Assembly: GCA_016710645.1 (NCBI GenBank)
Contig: JADJVI010000014.1
Coordinates: 1-64,000 of the forward strand
DNA length: 64,000 nucleotides
DNA from: Actinomycetales bacterium
GTDB taxonomy: Bacteria; Actinomycetota; Actinomycetes; Actinomycetales; Dermatophilaceae
Direction of reading: 5' to 3'
The position numbers were made by a program, and so were the translations under genes. The notes under the pieces were generated by a model, which saw nothing but the letters and a program-made list of their open reading frames with translations, was not told the DNA's origin and did not search any database. This document shows positions 19,334 to 28,871 of the stretch, piece by piece. Numbering within the stretch: the first letter of the stretch is position 1; each line of letters opens with the position of its first letter.

Positions 19334-20760
19334 GTCAGTCGAGCCTGGAGATCAGGTACACGCCGTCGGGCATCGATCGCGAGGGCATCAAGGCCCTGTT
19401 GTCGCGGTTCAGCCTCGACCGGCCGGTCCACGTGGTCTTCATCGGTACCAAGCCGGACATCATCAAGCAATACCCCGTCTGGCAGGAGCTCGCCCGCCGC
19501 GGCGAGCAGGTCGCGGTCTGCCACAGTGGGCAGCACACCGACTACGCCTACTCCGAGGGCATGCTGCAAGAGTTCGGTATGCCGGTCGACGTCCGGTTGG
19601 TCATGGGTGACGGGCTCGACCTCGGCGCCCGGGTGGCCGCGCTCATCACGTCGGCGAACTCGTTGTTCGTCACCGCCACCGAGACCGGCCACACCCTGGT
19701 GCCCTATACCCACGGCGACACCGCCACCTCGATGGGTGTCACCGTCGCGGCATACATGAACCGCGTCGCCTGTGTGCACGTGGAGGCGGGCATCCGCACG
19801 ATGACCCCCAAGCGCGAGTTCCTCACCCAGCACATCGCCGACTTCGAGGCCGGGCGCTTCGACTGGGACGCCTACCTCGCCGGGCACCGCGAGCTGGACA
19901 CCTATGCGTTCGGGAGCAAGGAGCCCTTCCCCGAGCAGTTCAACACCCGCGTCTCTGACGCCGGCACCGGATTCCACGCTGCGCCAGTCGAATTGGTGCG
20001 CGGCTTCCTGCTCAACGAGGGCTACCCCGCCGACGCGATCGCCGTCGTCGGCAACACCGTCGTCGACGCGACCCTGGAGGCCAAGGAGCGCGCGGCGTCC
20101 TCGACGATCTTCCAGCGCTTCCCGCAGTTGCTGTCCGGGGAGTTCATCCGGGTCTGCCTGCACCGTCGCGAGAACACCAACGACCGGGCGCGGTTCACCA
20201 CCTACTTCGACGCCGTCGAGAAGCTGCTGCGCACCGGGCACAGCGTGCTCTGGGTGTCGCTCAAGGGCACCGAGTGGGCCCTGAACGCCTGGGAGCTGCA
20301 GGGCCGGCTCGACGCTCTGGAGGAGGAGTTCCCCGAGACCCTCATCGTCACCTCGGTGTGGCCGGAGTACTCCGACGTCATCGCGGCCTTCCTCAAGTGC
20401 TCGCTCATCGCGACCGACTCCGGCTCGATGCAGGAGGAGGCCAACACCCTAGGCGTCCCGTGCGTGACGATGCGCTTCGGCACCGACCGCGGCGAGTCGC
20501 TGTTGGCCGGTGGCAATGTGCTGGCTCCGCCGGTGTCGGCAGGGTTCGTCGCCGAGGTGGTCAGCGCAGCCGCGAAACACCGCGACCAGCTCGTCGCCGA
20601 GCCGATCTACGGCACCGACTGCGCGCTGCGCCTCATCGACGAGGTGCTGGCCCGGGTCAAGGTGCCCGGTGGCCTCTTCCGCAGTGAGGAAGAGGTGCTC
20701 CGGCTGCCCGGGTCCGATTCGGACTGGCCGTCCGAGCCGGTGACCCGCGTGACCGCCTGA
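19330..20760 (+). CDS. UDP-N-acetylglucosamine 2-epimerase-like enzyme
   Basis: Expected to interconvert UDP-GlcNAc and UDP-ManNAc, or a related sugar. Family features: FIGTKPDIIKQYPVW near the N-terminus, HSGQHTDYAYSEGM, HVEAGIRTM, RRENTNDRARF and TDSGSMQEEANTLGVPC. At 476 residues it exceeds the usual 370-390, mainly from a roughly 60-residue insert after the HVEAGIRT motif (DFEAGRFDWDAYLAG onward), where the canonical enzyme continues directly. Coupling to manC suggests both supply one surface glycan. Confidence 0.87.
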   Translation: MSQSSLEIRYTPSGIDREGIKALLSRFSLDRPVHVVFIGTKPDIIKQYPVWQELARRGEQVAVCHSGQHTDYAYSEGMLQEFGMPVDVRLVMGDGLDLGARVAALITSANSLFVTATETGHTLVPYTHGDTATSMGVTVAAYMNRVACVHVEAGIRTMTPKREFLTQHIADFEAGRFDWDAYLAGHRELDTYAFGSKEPFPEQFNTRVSDAGTGFHAAPVELVRGFLLNEGYPADAIAVVGNTVVDATLEAKERAASSTIFQRFPQLLSGEFIRVCLHRRENTNDRARFTTYFDAVEKLLRTGHSVLWVSLKGTEWALNAWELQGRLDALEEEFPETLIVTSVWPEYSDVIAAFLKCSLIATDSGSMQEEANTLGVPCVTMRFGTDRGESLLAGGNVLAPPVSAGFVAEVVSAAAKHRDQLVAEPIYGTDCALRLIDEVLARVKVPGGLFRSEEEVLRLPGSDSDWPSEPVTRVTA

Positions 20761-20832
20761 ACCACACGGCATACCGCGGGCCGTTGGGAACCGGACGGCA
20801 TACCGATCTGAGCTTTTACGGCTGAGTGAACG

Positions 20833-20878
20833 CGAGGGCCTGGGGCGACGACAGCGTCGTCCCAGGCCCTCTCGTTTT
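20833..20878 (+). terminator. Rho-independent terminator after the epimerase gene
   Basis: A stem of about 16 bp (20833-20849 with 20858-20874, one G-U pair) is followed by CGTTTTGC. It sits 73 bases past the epimerase stop, after two direct octamer copies at 20766 and 20798. Confidence 0.85.
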
Positions 20879-21052
20879 GCTCACAATCTCCCCTGAACTG
20901 GGACAAACCGGGCAATGATCTCGGTTGATTCCTATGAATTTAGGTTGAGGTCTCGCGCCGAGGTGTTAACAGAGGGCACGATGGGCTCGCATCATTTCGA
21001 GGGGGGCCTTCGGGAGAGGCGCCCCGTGAGGGGAATTTCGAGGTTACGCATC

Positions 21053-22348
21053 ATGTCCATTCGTCATGCCATCCTTCGGCGCCTGAAGACGACCATCACC
21101 ATCACCACCGCAGCTGCCCTGGCCGGGCTCGCAGGGATCGCGACAGCATCCCCGGCCAGCGCCGACGACTCAACCGTGCAAGTCTTCGCGGCGTCGACGG
21201 CCTCCAGCCCGACCGACCCGAGTCTGACCGCGTTCTACACCCCGCCCGCGAGCGTGCCCAGCACGCCGGGGACGGTCATCCGCACCCAGGCGTTCTCGCC
21301 CAAGAGCGTCGGCCTGCTGCCGTTCAACGGCACGGGGGTCCGGATCATGTTCAGCAGCACCGACGCCCTCGGCAACCCGATCGCGGTCACCGGCGCGATC
21401 CTGCTGCCCAACGCGCGCTGGTGGGGGTCGGGCTCGCGTCCTGTCGTTGCCTACGACACCGGCACCGTCGGCATGGCCGACCAGTGCGCCCCCTCGCGGA
21501 GCATGACCGACGGTTCGTGGGAAGAGGGCAGCTTCGCGTCAGCGGCCCTCAACCGCGGCTGGGTGGTCGCCGTCAACGACTACTACGGCCTGGGCACGCC
21601 CGGCATCGAGCACGCCTACATGGTCCGCAAGACCTCGGCCTACGCCACCCTTGACCTCATCCGGGCCGCGCAGTCCCTCTCGGTCACCGGCCTCACGGCG
21701 AGCAGCCCGGTCGGGATCATGGGTTACAGCGAGGGCGGTGGCGCCGCTGCTGCTGCTGCCGAGCTCGCCGCGAGCTACGCCCCAGCACTCAACATCAAGG
21801 GCGTCGCGATGGGTGCCGTGCCCGCCGACCTCGCTGCGGTGGCCAAGAGCCTGGACGGTGGCGCCTACGCCGCATTCCTCTTCTATGCAGTGTCGGGTCT
21901 CGCGACGTCCTACAACGTCAACTTGGCGACCTACCTCAATACGTCCGGGATGAGCTTCCTGGGCAAGATCCGCAACAGCTGCGTCATCGACGGGCTCGCG
22001 CTGGGCGCGTTCAAGCGCTCGTCGAGCTTCACGATCAACGGTCAGAGCGCCAGCGCCTACTTCGCCGCGGCTCCGTGGAACGCCATCCTTGCGGACAACA
22101 AGATCGGGACCATCAAGCCCCGTATGCCGGTCTTCGTGTCCCACTCGCTGCTGGACGACGTGATCCCCTACTCCATCGGCCGCAGCCTCGGCCAGTCGTG
22201 GTGCAGCAAGGGAGCCAATGTCACCTTCAAGCCGCTGGGGATGGCGACCCACATCGGCGCCTCGTTCACGTCGTACCCGGCGCAGATCTCGTGGCTGAAC
22301 GACCGCTTCAACGGGTACAACACCTGGTCGAACTGCGGCTGGTTCTGA
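21053..22348 (+). CDS. Secreted lipase (LIP family, alpha/beta hydrolase)
   Basis: Predicted exported triacylglycerol lipase or esterase of the fungal/actinobacterial LIP family (PF03583 type). A signal peptide with basic start (RRLKT), hydrophobic core and ATASPASA cleavage site is followed by an alpha/beta hydrolase with nucleophile elbow GYSEGG, Asp in HSLLDDV and His in MATHIGAS. The start is ATG at 21053 with GAGG nine bases before. 431 residues. The gap upstream (20881-21052) is less GC-rich than its surroundings and probably holds the promoter. Confidence 0.88.
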   Translation: MSIRHAILRRLKTTITITTAAALAGLAGIATASPASADDSTVQVFAASTASSPTDPSLTAFYTPPASVPSTPGTVIRTQAFSPKSVGLLPFNGTGVRIMFSSTDALGNPIAVTGAILLPNARWWGSGSRPVVAYDTGTVGMADQCAPSRSMTDGSWEEGSFASAALNRGWVVAVNDYYGLGTPGIEHAYMVRKTSAYATLDLIRAAQSLSVTGLTASSPVGIMGYSEGGGAAAAAAELAASYAPALNIKGVAMGAVPADLAAVAKSLDGGAYAAFLFYAVSGLATSYNVNLATYLNTSGMSFLGKIRNSCVIDGLALGAFKRSSSFTINGQSASAYFAAAPWNAILADNKIGTIKPRMPVFVSHSLLDDVIPYSIGRSLGQSWCSKGANVTFKPLGMATHIGASFTSYPAQISWLNDRFNGYNTWSNCGWF

Positions 22349-22367
22349 CCTCGCAGGCCGCACGCGG

Positions 22368-22397
22368 CGGCTCGGGTGAGTGCACTCACCCGAGCCG
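22368..22397. terminator. Bidirectional terminator, 30-bp perfect palindrome
   Basis: CGGCTCGGGTGAGTG at 22368-22382 is followed immediately by its exact complement to 22397. It lies between the convergent lipase and sensor-kinase genes and can fold as a long hairpin on either transcript. Confidence 0.85.
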
Positions 22398-22417
22398 TCG
22401 CTCTCGGTGAAGCCGGC

Positions 22418-24688
22418 TCAGAATTCCAAAAGGGTGGCCGAGTCGTAGGTCGCCGTCCGCACCGACCCACGTCCGGGCCGCTCGGGAGATGCTGCCAGGG
22501 CCGACCCGGGTAGTCGAGCGGCGCGCAGGAAGGCCTGATCCACCGCCCGAGCGTCCGGCCCCAGGTAGCTCAGCGTCGCCGCATACGGTGTCTTTCCGGG
22601 GTGCCACTGCATGCGGACCCGGCTGGTGTTCGCGGCCTGGCCGAGGACGGTATGCAATGCCTGCCGGGCGCGCTGGACCGCCGGTCGGTCGACGGCCGGC
22701 ACCTGGCCGAACTCGTCGATATCCGTGCGGACCAGCTCGATGCGCACCCCGCGGGTCCGGGCGGCGTGCAGGCACGCCTCTGTCGCGGGGTCAACGAGGC
22801 CGGGAGCGGTGAGCTGATCGCGGATCGTGGCCTCGATGACGAGCAGTTCGCGTTGCTGGGCACTGGTCAGCGCTCGAGCGTGCTGGACGATGACCAGGGC
22901 CGGGGCTGCGAGTCGTTCCAGAGTTCCGACGCGTCGGCGGGCCTCCCGAGTGCGTTCCTCCTCGACGGCCTCGCGCAGCCGCCAATCAGCCGCGGTCCGG
23001 GTGGCGTGGGCCACCTGATCCCACGACTCGTCGAGGGTCAACCGCAAGAGGTGACCCGAGACCACGGTGACGAGCAAGACCGGGAGCGGACCGGCATACG
23101 CGCTGAAGAAGCTGCGGCCATGCAGGGCGTCAACCACCCCTACGCCGCTCACGGCCACGGCCGCGACCACCCATCCCAGGCCAGGCCAGGATCGGAAGGC
23201 AACCGCCCCGAGGGCGGGCGTGAGTGCGCTCAGTTGCCAGTACCGCCAATCCGGGCCGGCGTCCGCAGGGTGGTTGACGGCTACGAGGGTGGGCAGTACG
23301 GCGATGACTGCTGCGCTGGCGAGCATCCAGCGAGAGGTGGCCGGCAGCAGTGACACCGCGACCGTCACGCCGATGACGGCCGCCACGCTGACCACGGCCC
23401 ACTCTGGGGCAGGGGCAGCCAGCCAATGGCGTGACCCGAGCAGCACCGTGATGACGACGACCCCCGCACCGAGCGTCATCATCGGGGTGAAGGCCCGCAG
23501 CGACCACTGCGCGCGGGACACCTCCTCGGTCGCGGAGGGGGCGCCGGACACATGCGCGTCCCAGGTGAGGGTGACGTGGGTGCCGAGTGCAGGCGCCGAC
23601 CAGAGGTTGACGGCACCGCCGACCAGCGCCATCCGGGCCCGGACCGTGCGCAGCCCGGCGCGCGCTGGTGCGCTGTCCGGAGTGAAGCCGCGGCCCTCGT
23701 CGCGGACGACGAGCGTCACGTGGCTGGGTGACACCGACCCCTCGACGAACACCTCGTGCTGCCCGGAGTGGCGCGCGACATTGGCCAACAGCTCGCCGAC
23801 GGCCTCGACGACGGCTGCGTGCACGTCCGGCTCGGTCATCTCGCCCGTCACGGCGAATCGCGCAACCAGGCCCAACCGCCGAGCCTGTTCGCGCCACACC
23901 GGCACGAGTTCGGAGGCCGCGCTCGCCGTGTCGCCGGTGATCGCAGCGGTGGCCTGATCGGCCAGTTCGCGAGCGGCGTGCGGAATCGGTCCCTCGGGTG
24001 CGCGCCCGGCTCCCAACAGGGCGCCGAGGACCTTGTCATGGATGAGGCCGTCCCACCGCACGCGCTCGATGGCCCGCCGCGCCGCTCGGGTGGCTTGCTC
24101 CCGGGCCACCCATTCGCTTTCCACCGCCTGCTCGACCTGGCTGGCCGCCCGCTCCAGCAGGAAGACGGTGGCAGCGACGACCAGCCCGCCGAGTGACTGC
24201 AAGCTTGCCTCGATGGCAGCGGGCCCGGGACCCAGCACCGGAGTGCGCAAGACCCCGACGTATGCCGCGAACGCCGGAACTCCCAGCGTGGCTGCCATCG
24301 GCCCGAAGCCGAGCGCGGTGAGGCTCATGCCGGCACCGAGCACATGCAGCAATGGGGGATAGCCGCGGAAATCTGGCGAGAGCACCAGCGGATGGAGGCT
24401 GAGGACCAGGTAGGACGTGGCGACCACGACACGCATCGGCAACAGGTCGGGTTCTCTGGTCACGCATTGCTGGGCGCACCACGCCAATTCGACCGCCAGG
24501 ATGGCGCAGGAAAGCCACCCGAACCCGAAGCGGTAGGCATCCGGGAGTCGGACCAGGTTGTATGCCGTGAGCGCCAAGTTCACCAGCCCGAGGCCGGTGC
24601 CGGCGCGGAAGAGCGCGGTTCTCACCCGCCGCACGGCCGCATTCTGCGCAGGTCGGCTGCTGGGCCGGTCGATGAATCGCCGCAGCAC
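22418..24688 (-). CDS. Membrane sensor histidine kinase with duplicated, partly degenerate module
   Basis: Partner kinase of the adjacent response regulator. Module 1: five or six TM helices (residues 25-182), a helix with IHDKVLGALL (candidate phospho-His217), and a HATPase domain with N-box ELLANVARHSG (about 299-309) and G-box DEGRGF (about 330-335). Module 2: a second set of TM helices (400-550), a coiled segment (EEERTREARRRV) and a helical region IEATIRDQLTAPGL common in DesK/LiaS-type kinases, but no recognisable ATP-binding boxes. At 756 residues it is about twice the normal size. GTG start, six bases after the regulator's stop. Confidence 0.8.
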   Translation of the reverse strand: MLRRFIDRPSSRPAQNAAVRRVRTALFRAGTGLGLVNLALTAYNLVRLPDAYRFGFGWLSCAILAVELAWCAQQCVTREPDLLPMRVVVATSYLVLSLHPLVLSPDFRGYPPLLHVLGAGMSLTALGFGPMAATLGVPAFAAYVGVLRTPVLGPGPAAIEASLQSLGGLVVAATVFLLERAASQVEQAVESEWVAREQATRAARRAIERVRWDGLIHDKVLGALLGAGRAPEGPIPHAARELADQATAAITGDTASAASELVPVWREQARRLGLVARFAVTGEMTEPDVHAAVVEAVGELLANVARHSGQHEVFVEGSVSPSHVTLVVRDEGRGFTPDSAPARAGLRTVRARMALVGGAVNLWSAPALGTHVTLTWDAHVSGAPSATEEVSRAQWSLRAFTPMMTLGAGVVVITVLLGSRHWLAAPAPEWAVVSVAAVIGVTVAVSLLPATSRWMLASAAVIAVLPTLVAVNHPADAGPDWRYWQLSALTPALGAVAFRSWPGLGWVVAAVAVSGVGVVDALHGRSFFSAYAGPLPVLLVTVVSGHLLRLTLDESWDQVAHATRTAADWRLREAVEEERTREARRRVGTLERLAAPALVIVQHARALTSAQQRELLVIEATIRDQLTAPGLVDPATEACLHAARTRGVRIELVRTDIDEFGQVPAVDRPAVQRARQALHTVLGQAANTSRVRMQWHPGKTPYAATLSYLGPDARAVDQAFLRAARLPGSALAASPERPGRGSVRTATYDSATLLEF

Positions 24689-24694
24689 GGCTGA

Positions 24695-25348
24695 TCACCC
24701 GTCGGACTGCGGGTCCAGATGGCCGTCCTCGAAAGCCCGGCGATAGAGGTCGGTCTTCGTCGGGGCCGGGCGGCCCGCCTCGGCATACTTCAGTCGCACT
24801 CGCCCGAGGTATTCCTTGGCCGTGTCCTCGGCGATGTGCAGGTGCTCGGCGACCACGCGCAGCGGCAACCCCGCGGCATACAAGCGCAGCACCTCGGCCT
24901 CGCGGGGCGCAAGGTGAGGTATGCCGGTGCCGGACACCGCCTCCATGGCCGCCGCCCAGTCGGCATTGAGGAACGGCTCGCCGCGGGAGGCCAGCAGGAT
25001 TGCCTCGGCCAAGGTCGCCCATTCCTGGTGTTTGCCGACGACGCCGAGCGCGCCGGCACGCAGGCAGCGGGCCAGTCGGCCGGGCGTTTCGACGGCGGTG
25101 TAGAGCAATACCGGGCAACCGGCGTCCGCGACCGCCCGGACATTCTGCTCGGGCACACTGCCGTCCCCGAGATTGATGTCCAGCAAGACGACGTCGAAAG
25201 CCCTTCCGGCCGACAGCAATTCGGCAACGCTCAGGGCGTCGGTGAAGGTGCTGTGCGGCGGCAGGTAGGCCGCGAGGCCGCGAGGGAGACCGGCAGAAAT
25301 GGCGCGGTGGTCATCGACCACACCAATGCGCAGCGGGGAGACTGGCAT
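24695..25348 (-). CDS. NarL/LuxR-family response regulator
   Basis: DNA-binding partner of the downstream kinase. The receiver domain has the acidic pair in VVDDHR, phospho-acceptor Asp in VLLDINLGDG and Lys in GKHQEW. The C-terminal LuxR-type helix-turn-helix is HLAPREAEVLRLYAAG followed by AEHLHIAEDTAKEYL. The start at 25348 places the receiver at residue 5; the ATG at 25357 is also possible. It lies 87 bases downstream of hemL on the same strand, so read-through from the heme operon is possible. Confidence 0.88.
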   Translation of the reverse strand: MPVSPLRIGVVDDHRAISAGLPRGLAAYLPPHSTFTDALSVAELLSAGRAFDVVLLDINLGDGSVPEQNVRAVADAGCPVLLYTAVETPGRLARCLRAGALGVVGKHQEWATLAEAILLASRGEPFLNADWAAAMEAVSGTGIPHLAPREAEVLRLYAAGLPLRVVAEHLHIAEDTAKEYLGRVRLKYAEAGRPAPTKTDLYRRAFEDGHLDPQSDG

Positions 25349-25435
25349 GGCCGTCATCCTGACAGCTGTGATTGGCTGCCAGGACATTGAACAACGAGGA
25401 ACATCACACACTGCGTGGGCTCCCTCGCCCATCGA

Positions 25436-26740
25436 TCAGCCGGCGCTGACTCCCGCGGCTCGGGCGGCGGCGGGCAGGGCCGCGGCGATCTGCTCGAGGT
25501 CGGCGTCGGTGTGCGCCGTCGACACGAACCACGCCTCGAAGGCGCTCGGCGGCAGCCACACCCCGCCGTCCAACATCGCGTGGAAGAACCGCCCGAACGC
25601 CGCCGTGTCCTGCCGCTTGGCGCTGTCGTAGTCGGTCACCGGGTCGGCCGTGAAGAACACCGAGAAGAGGTTGCCGGCGGTATTGAGCCGATGCGCCACG
25701 CCTGCCTCGCTCAGGGCGGCGGTGACCAGCGCTTCCACCTCGCGCGCGCGGGCGTCGAGCACGGCATACGAGTCGTCGTCGAGCAATCCGAGGGTGACCA
25801 GACCCGCGGTGGCGGCCGCCGGGTTGCCGCTCAGCGTGCCCGCTTGGTAGACCGGCCCAGCCGGCGCGAGCAGGTCCATGACGGCAGCCGGCCCGGCGAC
25901 GGCCGCGAGCGGCAGCCCGCCGCCGATGACCTTGCCATAGGTGAATAGATCCGGCGCCCAGCCCTCGCGCGCGCCTTCCAGCCCCCACCAGCCCGTCGGC
26001 GACACCCGGAAGCCGGTCATCACCTCGTCGAGCACCAACAGCGCTCCGTATGCCGTGCACAGCCGCCGCAGCCCGGCGGCATACCCGGGTGGCGGTGGGA
26101 CGACGCCCATATTGGCCGGGACCGCCTCGGTGAGCACCGCGGCGATCGAGCCGCCGCGCTCGGCGAAGAGCGCCTCGACGGCCGCGAGGTCGCCATAGGG
26201 GAGCACGACGGTGTCGGCGGCAACGTGTGGGGTGACACCGGGCGAGTCGGGCAATCCGAGGGTGGCGACCCCGGAACCGGCCGCGACGAGGAAGGCGTCG
26301 GCGTGCCCGTGATAGCACCCGGCGAACTTGACGATCGTGCTGCGGCCGGTGGCCGCTCGGGCCAGGCGGACGGCAGTCATCACCGCCTCGGTGCCCGAGG
26401 ACGTGAAGCGCACCCGCTCGACCGGGGTAACCCGAGCCGTGATCGCCTCGGCGAGCTCAAGCTCGGGCAGGCAGGGCGCGCCGAAGGATGCCGATCGCGC
26501 GACGGCCTCTTGCACCGCGGCGACGACCGCCGGGTGGGCGTGGCCGAGGATCGCCGGACCCCAGCCGCCGACCAGGTCGACATACTCGCGCCCCTCGACG
26601 TCGGTCACTCGGGACCCCTGCGCGGAGGCGACAAACCGGGGTATGCCGCCCACCGCGCCGAAGGCGCGCACCGGCGAGGACACCCCGCCGGGCATGACGG
26701 CGCGGGCCCGGTCGAAGAGCTGTCCCGATCTGGCGGTCAC
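25436..26740 (-). CDS. hemL: Glutamate-1-semialdehyde 2,1-aminomutase
   Basis: PLP enzyme that makes 5-aminolevulinate from glutamate-1-semialdehyde, the product of HemA. Class-III aminotransferase features: FTSSGTEAVMTAVRLAR, VLDEVMTGFR (cofactor Asp) and the PLP lysine in TYGKVIGGGLP. 434 residues. GTG start with the strong site AGGAGG, overlapping the hemB stop by four bases. It is the last gene of the heme operon. Confidence 0.97.
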   Translation of the reverse strand: MTARSGQLFDRARAVMPGGVSSPVRAFGAVGGIPRFVASAQGSRVTDVEGREYVDLVGGWGPAILGHAHPAVVAAVQEAVARSASFGAPCLPELELAEAITARVTPVERVRFTSSGTEAVMTAVRLARAATGRSTIVKFAGCYHGHADAFLVAAGSGVATLGLPDSPGVTPHVAADTVVLPYGDLAAVEALFAERGGSIAAVLTEAVPANMGVVPPPPGYAAGLRRLCTAYGALLVLDEVMTGFRVSPTGWWGLEGAREGWAPDLFTYGKVIGGGLPLAAVAGPAAVMDLLAPAGPVYQAGTLSGNPAAATAGLVTLGLLDDDSYAVLDARAREVEALVTAALSEAGVAHRLNTAGNLFSVFFTADPVTDYDSAKRQDTAAFGRFFHAMLDGGVWLPPSAFEAWFVSTAHTDADLEQIAAALPAAARAAGVSAG

Positions 26741-27753
26741 GATTCCTCCTGCAGCCAGCGGGCCAGCTCAGTGGCCCAATAGGTGGCGATGATCCCGGCG
26801 CCGGCCCGCTTGACCGACGTGTGGAGTTCGAGAATGGTGCGGCGCCGGTCGATGGCGCCCACCGCCGCGGCGGCCTCGACCATCGCGTATTCGCCGGACA
26901 CGACATAGGCCGCCACCGGCAGGTCGACGAGATCGCGCACCCGGGCGACGACGTCGAGGTAGGCCGTCGCCGGCTTGACCATGACGATGTCGGCGCCCTC
27001 TGTGACGTCGAGGGCGACCTCGCGCAGCGACTCACGAGCGTTGCCGGGGTCCTGTTGATAGGTGCGCCGATCGCCCTGCAGCGCCGAGTCGACGGCCTCC
27101 CGGAATGGGCCGTAGAGCGCGGAGGCGTACTTCACGGCATACGCGAGCAGGGCAGTGTCGGTGTAGCCGGAAACGTCGAGTTCTTTTCGCACCCAACCGA
27201 TTTGGCCGTCCATCATGCCGCTCGCACCGAGGACGTCCGCCCCTGCCTCCGCGAGCACGACCGCCATCCGCCCGTATGCCGTGAGGGTCGCGTCGTTGTC
27301 GACCCGCCCCTGCGCGTCGAGGACGCCGCAGTGGCCGTGGTCGGTGAACTCGTCAAGGCACAGGTCGGCGATGACTGGCACCCCGTCGGCGACCTCGACG
27401 GCCCAGCGGACTGCCTGGGCGAGGATGCCCCCCGGGTCGAGGGCGCACGATCCGTCGGCGTCCCGGTGTGCGGGCACGGCGAAGATCATCAACCCGCCGA
27501 CGCCCGCAGCGACCGCCTCGCGGCAGGCCTGCTGGAAGGACTCCCGGGTGTGTTGGAGCACCCCGGGCATGGTGGAGATGGGCTTGGGCTCGGTGAGACC
27601 TTCGGCGACGAAGAGCGGCAGCACGAGATCGGCCGGGCGCACCCGGTGCTCCTGGACCAGGCGACGGATGCCGGGGGTGCTGCGCAGCCGCCGCGGCCGT
27701 TGGGTGAGCTCAGGCCGCTCGCGGAGCTGGGGGGAGGAGGGGCGGTCGGTCAT
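26737..27753 (-). CDS. hemB: Delta-aminolevulinic acid dehydratase (porphobilinogen synthase)
   Basis: Condenses two 5-aminolevulinate molecules to porphobilinogen. Schiff-base lysines are in WVRKELD/YAVKYASA and IVMVKPATAY. The segment DLCLDEFTDHGHCG has a single Cys and His, so the zinc-site form is incomplete and the enzyme is probably Mg-dependent. ATG at 27753, after AGGAGA, overlaps the hemH stop (ATGA). 338 residues. Confidence 0.97.
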   Translation of the reverse strand: MTDRPSSPQLRERPELTQRPRRLRSTPGIRRLVQEHRVRPADLVLPLFVAEGLTEPKPISTMPGVLQHTRESFQQACREAVAAGVGGLMIFAVPAHRDADGSCALDPGGILAQAVRWAVEVADGVPVIADLCLDEFTDHGHCGVLDAQGRVDNDATLTAYGRMAVVLAEAGADVLGASGMMDGQIGWVRKELDVSGYTDTALLAYAVKYASALYGPFREAVDSALQGDRRTYQQDPGNARESLREVALDVTEGADIVMVKPATAYLDVVARVRDLVDLPVAAYVVSGEYAMVEAAAAVGAIDRRRTILELHTSVKRAGAGIIATYWATELARWLQEES

Positions 27754-28871
27754 GGCAGGTCTCCTGTCCGTGCGGCAGCGACGGCGGGCCGGGTGGAGCG
27801 GGGGTTGGCGCAGCAGCCGTCTCCACAGCATCGCCCTTGACCCGGCGCTGCGGCCAGTCGGGCCGGCGCCGGGTGGGCACCACCGGTCGCGTGGTGGGCG
27901 ACCAGGTCGGCGAGCGCGTCGAGGAAGCCGGGGTCGGTGCCGATCGTTGCCGCCCGCACGAACGGCAACCCCAGCTCGTATGCCGTCTGGCTGGCTTGGG
28001 TGTCCAGGTCCCAGATGACCTCGACATGGTCGGTGAGGAAGCCCAGCGGCACGACGAGGACGCCGTCCGGGCGGTTGTCGCGGTGGAGCGCAGCCACCTC
28101 CGCGAGGGCGGCGAGGATGTCGGGCTCCAGCCATGGAACGCTCGGCGAACCGCTGCGCGACTGGTAGACCAGCCGCCACGCGATCGGGTCGCCGTCGTCG
28201 CTCGTGCCCCCGAGCGCAGCGATGACTTCCTCGGCCACGAAACGATGAGCGGCGGTGTAGCCGTCACCACCGTCCGGCCCCGCCGTCGCTGCCGCCATAG
28301 TCGGCAGCGAGTGGGTGCTGAAGAGCACGATCGGCCTGGCGCTGCCCTGGTCAACGAGCTGGGCCAACCCGGCGCGAACCGCGCGGACGTTGGCTTCGAC
28401 CACTGCCGCGAGGTCGAAGAACGGTCCGATCTTGCGGACCTCGAACGCGTCGACCAGTCCCGCGTCGACCAACCCTTGGCCGAGGTCTTCGCGATATTGC
28501 CGACAGCCCGAATAGGACGGGAAGGCGCTGGTGGCCAGCGCCAGGACTTGCCGCGCACCCGCTGCTGCCAGGTCGGTGAGTCCCTCGACGGCATACGGAG
28601 GGCTGTTGCGGTGCGCGAGGGTGACCGGCGCCGCGACCCCGCGCGCCCGCAATCTGCTCTCCAATTCCTCTGTCAGAGAACGATTCTGCGCGTTGATCGG
28701 GCTGACCCCACCGAGCGAGAGATAGTGCTCGGCGACCACGGCGAGGCGTTCGCGGGGCACCCCGCGGCCCGCGGTGACCCGCTCGAGGAAGGGCCAGACC
28801 TGGTCGGGACCCTCGGGACCGCCGAAGCCGAGCACGAGCACGGCATCGGCGGACCAGGGGTCGGTCGACAT
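27750..28871 (-). CDS. hemH: Coproporphyrin III ferrochelatase
   Basis: Inserts iron into coproporphyrin III in the Gram-positive coproporphyrin-dependent pathway (CpfC). Features: LVLGFGGPEG, FPSYSGCRQY, the catalytic His in LFSTHSLP and GFLTDHVEV. The C-terminal cluster CCGDGCC (348-354) with the Cys in SGCRQY suggests the [2Fe-2S] site typical of actinobacterial ferrochelatases. 373 residues. Its ATG shares one base with the hemQ stop, and its stop overlaps hemB. Confidence 0.96.
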   Translation of the reverse strand: MSTDPWSADAVLVLGFGGPEGPDQVWPFLERVTAGRGVPRERLAVVAEHYLSLGGVSPINAQNRSLTEELESRLRARGVAAPVTLAHRNSPPYAVEGLTDLAAAGARQVLALATSAFPSYSGCRQYREDLGQGLVDAGLVDAFEVRKIGPFFDLAAVVEANVRAVRAGLAQLVDQGSARPIVLFSTHSLPTMAAATAGPDGGDGYTAAHRFVAEEVIAALGGTSDDGDPIAWRLVYQSRSGSPSVPWLEPDILAALAEVAALHRDNRPDGVLVVPLGFLTDHVEVIWDLDTQASQTAYELGLPFVRAATIGTDPGFLDALADLVAHHATGGAHPAPARLAAAPGQGRCCGDGCCANPRSTRPAVAAARTGDLP

